From Nocardiopsis sinuspersici (GTDB lineage Bacteria; Actinomycetota; Actinomycetes; Streptosporangiales; Streptosporangiaceae), in the NCBI GenBank assembly GCA_008638415.1, contig VWVT01000004.1, forward strand, positions 1 through 64,000: a stretch of DNA of 64,000 nt, written 5' to 3'. Below the pieces are notes generated by a model that saw nothing but the letters and a program-made list of their open reading frames with translations, did no database searches and was not told the origin of the DNA. The number at the start of each line of letters is the position of its first letter. Position 1 is the first letter of the stretch. Made by a program: the position numbers and the translations under genes. Positions 8,876 to 16,526 of this stretch are shown piece after piece.

Positions 8876-9376
8876 TCAGTCCCGCCGGGCCTTGTACTCC
8901 TCCCAGTGGGAGAGCAGGGTGTCGTGGTAGTCGTCCAGCCAGGCCATGTAGTCGTGCATGTTGCGCAGCCGGTTGCGTGCGTGGGTGCTCAGCCCGGGCA
9001 GGCGCTCCAACGCCGACGCGGCGAGCTCGCGCTGCCGCTTGAGGTAGGAGCGCTCGTTGCGCAGGAAACCGCCCCAGACGTCCTCGTCCATGGTGACCAG
9101 GCGCGAGCGGCCCCCGGGGGACTCGACGAGGTCCACGAACCCCATCTCGCGCAGGCGTCGCACCGACTGCGACACCGATCCCCGGCTGACCCGGGCGCCG
9201 TCGGCGATCTCCTCGGCGCCCACCGCCTCGCGGTCGGCGATGAGCAGGTAGCCCACGATGCGCCCCTCGGCCCGGGGCCGGCCCTGCGACTGCCAGTACT
9301 CGGAGAACCGTTGGACGAAGTCGTCGCGCTCCAGGTCCTGGTCCCGTCCCCGGTCCGTCTGCGTGCTCTCCGACAT
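8876..9376 (-). CDS. GbsR/MarR-like winged-helix transcriptional regulator
   Basis: A 166-residue protein with a winged-helix domain at about residues 25-105: the recognition helix is SRGSVSQSVRRLREMG and the wing SPGGRSRLVTM. The remainder is a basic, helical region rich in Arg, Tyr and Trp (MHDYMAWLDDYHDTLLSHWEEYK) that probably dimerises. This layout is typical of the GbsR-type subgroup of MarR regulators in actinobacteria. The ATG at 9376 is chosen; no good ribosome site precedes it, so a leaderless transcript is possible. It is convergent with the iron operon and codirectional with the TetR gene upstream; its target is not evident. Confidence 0.8.
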   Translation of the reverse strand: MSESTQTDRGRDQDLERDDFVQRFSEYWQSQGRPRAEGRIVGYLLIADREAVGAEEIADGARVSRGSVSQSVRRLREMGFVDLVESPGGRSRLVTMDEDVWGGFLRNERSYLKRQRELAASALERLPGLSTHARNRLRNMHDYMAWLDDYHDTLLSHWEEYKARRD

Positions 9377-9431
9377 GAGGGCCACGATAACGCGTGGAGG
9401 CACCGCCCCGGCGGGCCCGGCGGGCCCCGGC

Positions 9432-10022
9432 TCAGCGCTGGGACTCCAGCATGCGCGACAGCGCCGCCCAGACGTCCTCCAGGTCCGCGGGGCCGTCGGC
9501 CTCGGCCAGCCACAGGGCGGCCTCGTTCATCGCCCCCGACAGCAGGTGGGCCAGGGGAGCGATCGGCTGGGGCCGCAGGACGCCCGCCCGGACCAGGTCG
9601 GTGAGCGCCTCGGTCAGATGACGGGCCGACGCGGCCTCGTCCAGGGCCCGCCAGGTACTCCAGCCCAGAACGGCGGGTCCGTCCATGAGCATGATCCGCC
9701 GCACGTCCGGCGCGGTGCTGGCGGTGAGGAAGGCCCGGCAGCCGGTGGTCAGGCGCTCCCACGGGTCCTGGTGCGCGTCCGCGGCCCGTGCCACGGCGTC
9801 GGCGACCTCGGCCTGCACCTCCTCAAGAACCGCGCGGAACAGGTCCGGCTTGCCCTCGAAGTGGTGGTAGAGGGCGCCCTTGGTGACCGCGGAGTCCGCC
9901 ACGATCCGTGCCAGCCCCACCCCGCCGTACCCGTGTTCGGCGAACAGCCTGCGGGCCTCACGCAGCAGGACCCTCCTGGTGCGCTCCCGCTGTCGGGCAC
10001 GGGTTCCCGGTTCCGGGGCCAT
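9432..10022 (-). CDS. TetR-family repressor, divergent to a VOC gene
   Basis: A 196-residue TetR-type regulator. The helix-turn-helix is at residues ~25-65 (ARRLFAEHGYGG, then VTKGALYHHFEGKPDLFRAVL). The ligand-binding domain is in the C-terminal two thirds, of a type common in actinobacteria (TetR_C, with MNEAALWLAEAD). It is divergently transcribed from the VOC gene at 10103 across an 80-base gap that holds two near-identical palindromes, so it very likely represses both itself and that gene. The inducer is unknown. Confidence 0.9.
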   Translation of the reverse strand: MAPEPGTRARQRERTRRVLLREARRLFAEHGYGGVGLARIVADSAVTKGALYHHFEGKPDLFRAVLEEVQAEVADAVARAADAHQDPWERLTTGCRAFLTASTAPDVRRIMLMDGPAVLGWSTWRALDEAASARHLTEALTDLVRAGVLRPQPIAPLAHLLSGAMNEAALWLAEADGPADLEDVWAALSRMLESQR

Positions 10023-10038
10023 GCAGGACCTCCCCTAT

Positions 10039-10088
10039 TGACATACCGATGGTATGCCAATAGCGTACCTCCACATACCGACGGTACG
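10039..10088 (+). promoter_or_regulatory. Two TetR operators overlapping the VOC-gene promoter
   Basis: CATACCGATGGTATG (10042-10056, perfect arms CATACC/GGTATG) and CATACCGACGGTACG (10074-10088, two differences) are spaced 32 bp centre to centre, about three helical turns. A TTGACA -35 (10039-10044) and TAGCGT -10 (10061-10066), 16 bases apart, point toward the VOC gene; operator 1 sits on the -35/spacer and operator 2 just downstream of the -10. This is the layout expected for repression by the divergent TetR protein. Confidence 0.75.
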
Positions 10089-10102
10089 CGAAAGGCGGAA
10101 CC

Positions 10103-10519
10103 ATGCGGCTCAACAGCTTCTATCCGGTCCTCGGCACACCCAGCCTCGCCGAGTCCCGGGACTTCTACGTCGGACTGTTCGGCTTCGAGGAGACCTTCGC
10201 CGCCGACTGGTACGTGAGTCTGCGCAGGCCCGGACCGCCCGAGTACGAACTGGCCCTGCTCGACCCCGCCCACCCCACCGTCCCCGAGGGCTACGGCAGG
10301 CCCGCCCGGGGCCTGCTGCTCAACTTCGAGGTGGAGGACGTGGACGCCGAGTGGGACCGCCTGGTGGTGCACGGCGGGCTGCGCCCCGAACTGGAGATCC
10401 GCACCGAGGAGTTCGGGCAGCGGCACTTCATCGTCGCCGACCCCGGCGGCGTCCTGGTCGACGTCATCACGCCCGTCGCGCCCTCGGCCGAGTACGGTGC
10501 GCACTTCGTGGAGGGCTGA
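10103..10519 (+). CDS. VOC (glyoxalase/bleomycin-resistance fold) family protein
   Basis: A 138-residue single-domain VOC protein (vicinal oxygen chelate, PF00903) with two beta-alpha-beta-beta-beta modules: [21 protein letters not shown] at the N terminus and [19 protein letters not shown] in the second half. The family includes metal-dependent lyases, dioxygenases and antibiotic-binding resistance proteins. The possible metal ligands are not all obvious, so a binding (sequestering) role is as likely as catalysis. AAGGCGG precedes the ATG. The divergent TetR gene with operators on its promoter suggests induction by a small molecule that this protein may bind or modify; that is inference. Confidence 0.85.
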   Translation: MRLNSFYPVLGTPSLAESRDFYVGLFGFEETFAADWYVSLRRPGPPEYELALLDPAHPTVPEGYGRPARGLLLNFEVEDVDAEWDRLVVHGGLRPELEIRTEEFGQRHFIVADPGGVLVDVITPVAPSAEYGAHFVEG

Positions 10520-10585
10520 GGCCGCCCCGGCGGGCCCGGCGGGGCCCCGCGCCCGATACGGTCGGCGTGACGGGGAGGGCGGACG

Positions 10586-11347
10586 GTGGAGATGACGCTG
10601 GAGCAGGCCTCGCGCCTGGCCGGGGAGGCCCACGCCGGACAGGTCGACCGGGCCGGGCGGCCCTACACCGAGCACGTGTTCGCGGTGCGCGACCTGCTCG
10701 CCGGGCACGGGGAGCACGCGCGGATGGCGGGGGTGCTGCACGACGTGCTGGAAGACACCCCTCTCACCGCCGGCGACCTGCGCGCGAAGGGCTGCCCGGA
10801 GGAGGTCGTGCGCGCGGTGGAGTCGGTGACCCGGCGGGCGGGGGAGCCCTACGAGGAGATGGTGCGCCGAGCCGCCGCCGACCCCCTGGGCAGGCTGGTC
10901 AAGCTCGCGGACAACGCCCACAACTCCGACGAGGGACGCCTGGCCGCACTGCCCGGGGAGCTGGCCGGGCGGCTGCGCGCCAAGTACGCGCGCGCCCGGC
11001 GGATCCTGGAGGAGGCCGCCGGGGAGGACGGATCTCCCGGGGACCCGCTTCCGCGCGCCACGCTCCTGGTCCTCCACACCGACCGGGTCGAGGAGTGCCG
11101 GGCCTTCTACACCCGGCTGGGCCTGCGGTTCGTCCGCGAGCGGCACGGCGACGGACCCGAGCACCACGCGGCCGAGCTGCCCGGCGGCATGGTCTTCGAG
11201 ATCTACCCGGCCACCGCCGCCCGTGCCACGGGTGCGGTGCGCCTCGGGTTCGCCGTGGACGGGCGCCGGGCCCTGCCGCGCCTGGAGCCGGGACACCGAG
11301 TCCTCACCGACCCCGACGGACGCAAGGTCGATCTCAGGGTGGTCTGA
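10586..11347 (+). CDS. HD-domain (RelA/SpoT hydrolase or MESH1-like) fused to a VOC-like domain
   Basis: A 253-residue two-domain protein. Residues ~1-145 form an HD domain of the RelA/SpoT hydrolase/MESH1 type: AGQVDRAGRPYTEH, then VLHDVLEDTPLTAGDL (HD pair plus ED) and VKLADNAHN. These motifs carry the metal ligands and the ED pair of (p)ppGpp or NADPH phosphohydrolases. Residues ~150-253 form a VOC-like domain (LLVLHTDRVEECRAFYTRLGLRF through VLTDPDGRKVDLRVV). I do not recognise this fusion as a characterised enzyme. The GTG at 10586 has GGGGAGGG six bases upstream; an in-frame ATG lies two codons later. The gene follows the single-domain VOC gene by 66 bases and may share its TetR-controlled promoter. 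Confidence 0.8.
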   Translation: MEMTLEQASRLAGEAHAGQVDRAGRPYTEHVFAVRDLLAGHGEHARMAGVLHDVLEDTPLTAGDLRAKGCPEEVVRAVESVTRRAGEPYEEMVRRAAADPLGRLVKLADNAHNSDEGRLAALPGELAGRLRAKYARARRILEEAAGEDGSPGDPLPRATLLVLHTDRVEECRAFYTRLGLRFVRERHGDGPEHHAAELPGGMVFEIYPATAARATGAVRLGFAVDGRRALPRLEPGHRVLTDPDGRKVDLRVV

Positions 11348-11390
11348 CCGCCGGAGGACGGGCAGGGGCGCCGTTCGCGAGTGCGCAAGG

Positions 11391-11408
11391 TACCAGCCGG
11401 TCGGTATG
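11391..11408. promoter_or_regulatory. TetR operator upstream of the TetR gene (site A of a three-site regulon)
   Basis: TACCAGCCGGTCGGTATG is an imperfect palindrome centred on CCGG. Its right half CCGGTCGGTATG recurs, with small changes, at 16050-16066 and 18468-18484. It lies about 45 bases before the start of the TetR gene at 11452, consistent with autoregulation by that protein. Confidence 0.65.
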
Positions 11409-11451
11409 CTGTCCCGGCGGGTCAACGACGGGGTACGAGGTGGGACAGGAC

Positions 11452-12066
11452 ATGGCGCGAGTACAACAGGCGGTCGACACCGAGGCGGCGCGCGGAACCG
11501 TCCCCGAGCGCCTGCTCGGGGCGGCGACCAGGCTGTTCGCCGAGCGCGGCTACGAGGGCACCTCCGTGCAGGAGGTCGTCGCCGCCGCGGGGGTCACCAA
11601 GGGTGCCATGTACCACTACTTCGGCTCCAAGGACGACCTGCTCTACGAGATCTACGCGCGGGTGCTGCGCATGCAGACCGAGCACCTGGTGCGGATCGCC
11701 TCCCGGGACGCCTCGGTGGTCGACCGCGTGCGCGCCGCCGCGGCCGACGTCATCGTCACGAGCATCGCCAACATGGACGACAGCGTCATCTTCTTCCGCT
11801 CCATGCACCAGTTGAGCGAGGAGAAGCAGCGCGCCGTACGCGCCGAGCGGCGCCGCTACCACGAGACCTTCCGCGACATGGTCGTCCAGGGACAGGGGGA
11901 GGGGGTCTTCCGCGCAGACGTCCCCGCCGACCTGGTGGTCAACTACTTCTTCGGCTCGGTGCACCACCTGAGCACCTGGTACCGCGCGGGCGGCCCGCTC
12001 ACCGGCGAGGACGTGGGCCGCCACTTCGCCGAACTGCTCGTGGCCGGACTGCGCCCCGGGGCCTGA
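11452..12066 (+). CDS. TetR-family regulator, probable controller of the adjacent acyl-CoA operon
   Basis: A 204-residue TetR protein. The DNA-binding domain spans residues ~18-65 (LLGAATRLFAERGYEG, VTKGAMYHYFGSKDDLLYEIY) and the C-terminal domain is of the TetR_C type seen in FadR/KstR2-like regulators of lipid and acyl-CoA metabolism. The ATG at 11452 is assigned by homology; an in-frame GTG 12 bases earlier is possible. Its own promoter region carries a palindrome (11391-11408) that reappears before the SDR-kinase-ACAD operon and before the MDR oxidoreductase, so it is the natural candidate regulator for all three. The ligand may be an acyl-CoA; that is inference. Confidence 0.88.
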   Translation: MARVQQAVDTEAARGTVPERLLGAATRLFAERGYEGTSVQEVVAAAGVTKGAMYHYFGSKDDLLYEIYARVLRMQTEHLVRIASRDASVVDRVRAAAADVIVTSIANMDDSVIFFRSMHQLSEEKQRAVRAERRRYHETFRDMVVQGQGEGVFRADVPADLVVNYFFGSVHHLSTWYRAGGPLTGEDVGRHFAELLVAGLRPGA

Positions 12067-12074
12067 GGAGGCAT

Positions 12075-12111
12075 GGGAGGGGCCGGGGACACGGAGTCCC
12101 CGGCCCCTCCC
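12075..12111. terminator. Terminator hairpin between the TetR gene and the ACAD operon
   Basis: GGGAGGGGCCGGGGA (12075-12089) and TCCCCGGCCCCTCCC (12097-12111) form a perfect 15-bp stem with a 7-base loop, located 8 bases after the TetR stop. A second GC-rich inverted repeat nearer to the ACAD stop (about 12212-12255) may serve the opposite strand. Confidence 0.75.
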
Positions 12112-12264
12112 GCGTACGCGGGACCCGTGTGAGCGGTGCCTGCCCGGCCCCTGGGGGCGGCTCCCGCCGACGGGGTTCCCGCCCACGGGGTGTCCGAACG
12201 AGGAGGGGCTCCGCGCCGCGGGCGCCTGCGCGCGGGCGGAGCGGAGCCCGGAAGAAGCGAGGAC

Positions 12265-13476
12265 CTACCGGTACTTGCGCAGCTCGGCCCGGCCCAGCGA
12301 GCGCAGGTGCACCTCGTCGGGTCCGTCGGCCAGCCGCAGCGACCGCACGCCCGCCAGCCATCCGGCCAGCGGCAGGTCCTGGCTGACCCCGGCGGCGCCG
12401 TGCGCCTGGATGGCCTTGTCCAGGATCCACTCCACCGTGCGCGGGGTGGCGATCTTGATCGCCTGGATCTCGGTGTGCGCGCCCTTGTTGCCCACCGTGT
12501 CCATCAGGTAGGCGGTCTTGAGCACCAGCAGCCGCAGTTGCTCGATGGCCACGCGGGCCTCGGCGATCCACTCGCGCACCACGCCCTGCTCGGCCAGCGG
12601 CCGACCGAAGGCCACCCGGTCCAGCACCCGGCGGCAGGTCAGCTCCAGGGCCCGCTCGGCCATGCCGATACCGCGCATGCAGTGGTGGATGCGGCCCGGA
12701 CCCAGCCTGGCCTGGGCGACGGCGAAGCCCTCGCCCTCGCCGCCGACGAGGTTCTCCGCGGGCACCCGCACGTCCTCGAACACCACCTCGGCGTGGCCGC
12801 CGTGGTCGCTGTCGTCGTAGCCGTACACCTGCATGCCGCGCCGTACCGTCAGTCCGGGGGTGTCGCGCGGCACCAGCACCATGCTCTGCTGCTTGTGCCG
12901 CTCGGCGTCGGGGTCGGTCTTGCCCATCACGATGAAGACGGCGCACTCGGGGTTGAGCGCTCCGGTGATGTACCACTTGCGCCCGTTGACCACGTACTCG
13001 TCGCCGTCACGAACGATGCTGGTGGTGATGTTGGTGGCGTCGGAGGAGGCCACCTCGGGCTCGGTCATGGCGAAGGCCGAGCGGATCTCGGCGTTCAGCA
13101 GCGGCTTCAGCCAGCGCTCGCGCTGCTCGGGGGTGCCGAACATCGTCAGCACCTCCATGTTCCCGGTGTCGGGCGCGGCGCAGTTGAGCGCGATCGGGGC
13201 CAGACGGGGGCTGCGCCCGGTGATCTCCGCCAGCGGCGCGTACCGCAGGTTGGGCAGGCCGCCGTGCTCGGGGTGGCCCGCCAGGAACAGGTTCCACAGG
13301 CCGCGCTCGCGGGCCTCGGCCTGAAGCTCGCGCACCACCGGCGCGGTCGACCAGTGGTCGTCGCGCCCGGCCAGCTGTTCCGCCAGTACCGCCTCGGCCG
13401 GGTAGACGTGCTCGTCCATGAAGGCCAGCAGCCGCTCGCGCAGCTCCTCGGTCTCCTTGTCGTGGGCGAAGTCCAT
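12265..13476 (-). CDS. Acyl-CoA dehydrogenase, ACAD10/11-like
   Basis: A 403-residue flavoenzyme with the three ACAD domains: an N-terminal helical domain, a middle beta domain (FAMTEPEVASSDATNI, WYITGALNPECAVFIVMGK) and a C-terminal helical domain. The end LRLADGPDEVHLRSLGR is typical of the ACAD10/ACAD11 (and bacterial LvaC) branch rather than of straight-chain dehydrogenases. In that branch the enzyme works with an APH-fold kinase on 4-hydroxyacyl-CoAs. The kinase gene is immediately upstream: its TGA abuts this ATG, and AAGGAGGA lies within the coupled junction. Last gene of a four-gene operon. The substrate here is not known. Confidence 0.9.
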   Translation of the reverse strand: MDFAHDKETEELRERLLAFMDEHVYPAEAVLAEQLAGRDDHWSTAPVVRELQAEARERGLWNLFLAGHPEHGGLPNLRYAPLAEITGRSPRLAPIALNCAAPDTGNMEVLTMFGTPEQRERWLKPLLNAEIRSAFAMTEPEVASSDATNITTSIVRDGDEYVVNGRKWYITGALNPECAVFIVMGKTDPDAERHKQQSMVLVPRDTPGLTVRRGMQVYGYDDSDHGGHAEVVFEDVRVPAENLVGGEGEGFAVAQARLGPGRIHHCMRGIGMAERALELTCRRVLDRVAFGRPLAEQGVVREWIAEARVAIEQLRLLVLKTAYLMDTVGNKGAHTEIQAIKIATPRTVEWILDKAIQAHGAAGVSQDLPLAGWLAGVRSLRLADGPDEVHLRSLGRAELRKYR

Positions 13477-14505
13477 TCAGTCCTCCTTGAGCATGGTGTG
13501 CGCGCGCTCCACCAGCGGGGCGACCATCTCGCCGACCCGGTCGAAGCCCGCCCCGACGGTCAGCCCCTGGCTGTGCCGGAAGTGGATGCCCTCGGCGATC
13601 ACCGCGAGCTTGAAGCAGCCCAGGGCCACGTACCAGCCGAGGCGGGACACGTCACGGCCGGTCGCTGCGGCGTACATGCCCACCAGCTCCTCCGGGGAGG
13701 GATAGCCCTCGGCGGAGGTGGCGGGCGCCTCGCCCGAGCCCACGGGCTGGTTCTGGTAGACGAGCATCAGGCCCAGGTCCACGAGCGGGTCGCCGAGCGT
13801 GGCCATCTCCCAGTCCAGGACCGCGTTGATGCGTCCCTCCGGGGTGACCAGCGCGTTGTCCAGCCGGTAGTCGCCGTGCACGATCGCGGGCGCCGACTGC
13901 TCGGGCAGCGTGGCGGCGAGCTTCTCGTGCAGTGCGTCGATACCGGGGATGTCCCGGCTGCGGGAGGCGTTGAGCTGCTTGCCCCAGCGGCGTACCTGGC
14001 GCTCCAGGAAGCCCTCCGGGCGGCCGAACTCGCCCAGCCCGACCTCCTCGGGCACCACCGCGTGCAGGTCGCCCAGGGTGGTGATCAGCGACTCGGCCAC
14101 CCCGCGGACGGCCTCGGGGCCCAGCGGGGCGATCTCGTCGCGGGTGCGGAAGGGCGTGCCCTCCACGTACTCCATGACGTAGAACGGCGCGCCCAGCACC
14201 TCGGTGTCCTCGCACAGCACGTAGGTGCGGGGGACGGGCACGGCGGTGTCGCGCAGCGCGCTCATCACCCGGTACTCGCGGGGCATGTCGTGCGCGGTCG
14301 CCAGCACGTGGCCCAGCGGCGGACGGCGCACCACCCAGTTGCCGGTGCCGTCGGTGACCACGTAGGTCAGGTTGGACTTGCCGCCCGCGACCACGCGGCC
14401 CTTCAGCGGCCCCGAGACCAGGCCGGGCACGGCCTCGTCCAGGTACGCGCGCAGGCGCTCCAGGTCCAGGCCCGGGAGTTCCCCGTCGGAACGTGGCTCG
14501 CTCAC
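13477..14505 (-). CDS. APH-fold phosphotransferase, LvaA / ACAD11-kinase-like
   Basis: A 342-residue aminoglycoside-phosphotransferase-fold kinase. Visible motifs are the nucleotide-binding loop GGKSNLTYVV (near residue 42), VMEYVEGTPF, the Brenner-type catalytic loop VHGDYRLDNALV and the metal-binding Asp in VLDWEMATLGDP. Proteins of this type beside ACADs (LvaA in Pseudomonas putida, the kinase domain of ACAD11) phosphorylate the 4-hydroxyl of hydroxyacyl-CoAs, so antibiotic resistance is unlikely here. The GTG start at 14505 overlaps the upstream SDR stop (GTGA), giving tight translational coupling. It completes a kinase-dehydrogenase pair with the next gene. Confidence 0.87.
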   Translation of the reverse strand: MSEPRSDGELPGLDLERLRAYLDEAVPGLVSGPLKGRVVAGGKSNLTYVVTDGTGNWVVRRPPLGHVLATAHDMPREYRVMSALRDTAVPVPRTYVLCEDTEVLGAPFYVMEYVEGTPFRTRDEIAPLGPEAVRGVAESLITTLGDLHAVVPEEVGLGEFGRPEGFLERQVRRWGKQLNASRSRDIPGIDALHEKLAATLPEQSAPAIVHGDYRLDNALVTPEGRINAVLDWEMATLGDPLVDLGLMLVYQNQPVGSGEAPATSAEGYPSPEELVGMYAAATGRDVSRLGWYVALGCFKLAVIAEGIHFRHSQGLTVGAGFDRVGEMVAPLVERAHTMLKED

Positions 14506-15278
14506 GCGTCCCCCTCGAAGACCTTGGCCTGCAGGCGGCGCATACCCGCCAGCCAGCGGTCGGTGTCGGTGGCCCGGGCCGCGTAGTAGTCGGCGACCTG
14601 CGGGTGCGGCAGGATCAGGAAGCGCTCGTCGGCCAGGCCGACCATCACCGCGTCGGCGACCTCCTCGGGGGTGATCGCCTCCGGCGCCAGGATGGCCTGC
14701 CCGGTGTCGCCGCTGCTCTCCAGCAGGTTGGTGCGCACGCCCAGCGGACAGATGCACTGCACGGTGATCCCGCGGTCCCCGTAGGTGGCCGCCATCCACT
14801 CGCTGAAGGACAGCGCCGCGTGCTTGGTCACCGAGTACGGCGCGCTGCCCAGCATCGTGAGCAGGCCCGCCGCCGACGCGGTGGTCAGGAAGCGGCCGTG
14901 GCCGCGCTCCAGCCAGCCCGGCACCAGCTCACGCGCGGCGCGCACGTGCGCCATCACGTTGACCTGCCAGGCCAGGTCCCAGTCGGCCTCCGGCGCCTCG
15001 GGGCCGCCGCCCACGCCCACGCCCGCGTTGGCCACGTACAGGTCGATGCCGCCCAGGTGGGCCCCGGCCTCGGCCACGAGCGCGGTGACGCCCTCCTCGC
15101 CGGCGGCGTCGCCGGGAACGGCCACCCCGCCGATCTCGGCGGCCACGGCCTCGGCGGCTCCCGCGTCGAGGTCGTTGACCACGACGCGCGCCCCGGCTCC
15201 GGCCAGCCTGCGCGCGAGCGCGGCGCCGATTCCGTTGCCCGCGCCGGTGACGACGGCTCCGGTGTCGGTCAGGTCCAT
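14502..15278 (-). CDS. Short-chain dehydrogenase/reductase (SDR)
   Basis: A 258-residue classical SDR. It has the cofactor motif TGAGNGIG near the N terminus, NAGVGVGG, the catalytic Ser in TTASAAGLLT and YSVTKHA (YxxxK). In the operon it lies between the second SDR and the kinase, overlapping the kinase start by 4 bases. A GGAGG ribosome site is found about nine bases upstream of its ATG. By analogy with LvaD it could interconvert a ketoacyl and a hydroxyacyl substrate for the kinase, but SDR specificity cannot be read from sequence. Confidence 0.88.
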   Translation of the reverse strand: MDLTDTGAVVTGAGNGIGAALARRLAGAGARVVVNDLDAGAAEAVAAEIGGVAVPGDAAGEEGVTALVAEAGAHLGGIDLYVANAGVGVGGGPEAPEADWDLAWQVNVMAHVRAARELVPGWLERGHGRFLTTASAAGLLTMLGSAPYSVTKHAALSFSEWMAATYGDRGITVQCICPLGVRTNLLESSGDTGQAILAPEAITPEEVADAVMVGLADERFLILPHPQVADYYAARATDTDRWLAGMRRLQAKVFEGDA

Positions 15279-15279
15279 G

Positions 15280-16035
15280 TCACACGCCTCCGGTCAGGGT
15301 GATGCCGCCGTCCAGGACGAGCGTGCGGCCGGTGACCCACGCGGCGTCGTCGGAGAGCAGGAAGGAGACCGCCCCCGCGACGTCCTCGGGCACGCCCAGT
15401 CGGCCCAGGGGGTACTGGGCGGCGACCTTCTCCTCGCGGCCCTCGTAGAGCGCCGCGGCGAACCTGGTCTTGACCACGGCCGGGGCGACGCCGTTCACGC
15501 GGATCCCCGGCCCCAGCTCGACGGCCAGCTCCTCGGTGATGTGGATGAGCATCGCCTTGGTGGCGCCGTAGAAGCCGATGCCGGGGGAGGGCTTGGTCCC
15601 GGCCACGGAGGAGACGTTGACGACCGCGCCGCCGTGCTCGGCCATCCAGGCGTGGTAGGCCTTCTGCGTCCACGAGATCGCGGACAGGGCGTTGACCTCG
15701 AAGATCTTGCGGGCCGCGTCCAGGTCCAGGTCGACCATCCGTCCGTAGACCGGGTTGATGCCGGTGTTGTTGACGAACATGTCGACGCTGCCGAAGGCCT
15801 CCAGGGTGGCGGCGATCGCAGCGTCCTGGTGCTCGGGGTCGTCGGCCCGTCCGGGGACGCCGATGGCGTGCTCGGGGCCGCCCAGGGCCTTCACGGCCTC
15901 CTCCAGGGGCTCGGGCTTGCGCGCGGTGACGCACACGCGCGCGCCCTCGTCGACGAGCCTCTGGGCGATGGCCAGGCCGATGCCCCGGCTCGCACCGGTG
16001 ACGATGGCGGTCCGGCCGCCGAACCGGGAAGTCAT
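15280..16035 (-). CDS. SDR family oxidoreductase (FabG-like), first gene of the ACAD operon
   Basis: A 251-residue FabG-like SDR with TGASRGIG, NNTGINP, the catalytic Ser in VNVSSVAGT and YGATKAM (YxxxK); the C terminus GRTLVLDGGITLTGGV is typical. It is the promoter-proximal gene of the four-gene operon. The ATG has a strong AAGGAG site six bases upstream, and a TetR-type palindrome lies 14 bases before the start. Only one base separates its stop from the next start. Probable role: oxidation or reduction of a hydroxy/keto-acyl-CoA intermediate, inferred from context. Confidence 0.88.
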   Translation of the reverse strand: MTSRFGGRTAIVTGASRGIGLAIAQRLVDEGARVCVTARKPEPLEEAVKALGGPEHAIGVPGRADDPEHQDAAIAATLEAFGSVDMFVNNTGINPVYGRMVDLDLDAARKIFEVNALSAISWTQKAYHAWMAEHGGAVVNVSSVAGTKPSPGIGFYGATKAMLIHITEELAVELGPGIRVNGVAPAVVKTRFAAALYEGREEKVAAQYPLGRLGVPEDVAGAVSFLLSDDAAWVTGRTLVLDGGITLTGGV

Positions 16036-16048
16036 TCTGTTCTCCTTA

Positions 16049-16066
16049 AACCGACTGGTCGGTATG
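16049..16066. promoter_or_regulatory. TetR operator of the SDR-kinase-ACAD operon (site B)
   Basis: ACCGACTGGTCGGTATG (16050-16066) contains perfect arms ACCGAC/GTCGGT around TG. It overlaps the expected promoter of the minus-strand operon, ending 14 bases before the first start codon, and it lies 119 bases before the plus-strand GNAT start. The right half GGTCGGTATG is shared with the site in front of the TetR gene. Confidence 0.72.
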
Positions 16067-16184
16067 CATGGCGACCCTATGTCCCGGAAGGTGCGTGCCG
16101 CAAGGGGGACGGGGCGCGCCGAGGCGCGACAATGGTGGTGCGGGCCAACGCCGTCCTACCACGGACCGACGAGTGAGGGTGGAC

Positions 16185-16478
16185 ATGACAGCCGAAGTGG
16201 TCGACGCACGGGACCGGAGACGCTACGAGATCAGGGACGAGGGGGAGGTGGCCGGATTCGCCGACTACATCGTCACCGGGGAGCTCATCACCTTCACCCA
16301 CACCGAGATCGACCCGGCCCACGAGGGGCGGGGCCTGGGCGGGACGCTGGTCCGCGGGGCCCTGGACGACGCCCGGTCACGGGGCCTGGCGGTGCTCCCG
16401 CTGTGCCCCTTCGTCAAGGGCTGGATCCAGCGCCACCCCGACTACTCCGACCTGGTCTACCGCGCCCCCGAGGAGTAG
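16185..16478 (+). CDS. Small GNAT-like N-acetyltransferase (YjdJ type)
   Basis: A 97-residue protein of the minimal GNAT family (GCN5-like, COG2388). It shows FADYIVTGELITFTHTEIDPA, the acetyl-CoA-binding loop HEGRGLGGTLV and LCPFVKGWIQRHPDYSDLV near the end, all hallmarks of this group. Human GNATL-type and bacterial YjdJ proteins share this short fold; the acceptor substrate is unknown. The ATG at 16185 is chosen for a GAGGG site five bases upstream. Divergent from the SDR-ACAD operon. Confidence 0.85.
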   Translation: MTAEVVDARDRRRYEIRDEGEVAGFADYIVTGELITFTHTEIDPAHEGRGLGGTLVRGALDDARSRGLAVLPLCPFVKGWIQRHPDYSDLVYRAPEE

Positions 16479-16526
16479 GCCGGCCGGCGGACCGGGACCG
16501 AGCGGGACCGGGAGAGGAGAGAGCGG

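Noticed and set aside
13477..14505. Aminoglycoside-resistance phosphotransferase
   Set aside because: The APH fold is present, but coupling to an ACAD11-like dehydrogenase and two SDRs points to hydroxyacyl-CoA metabolism, not drug resistance.
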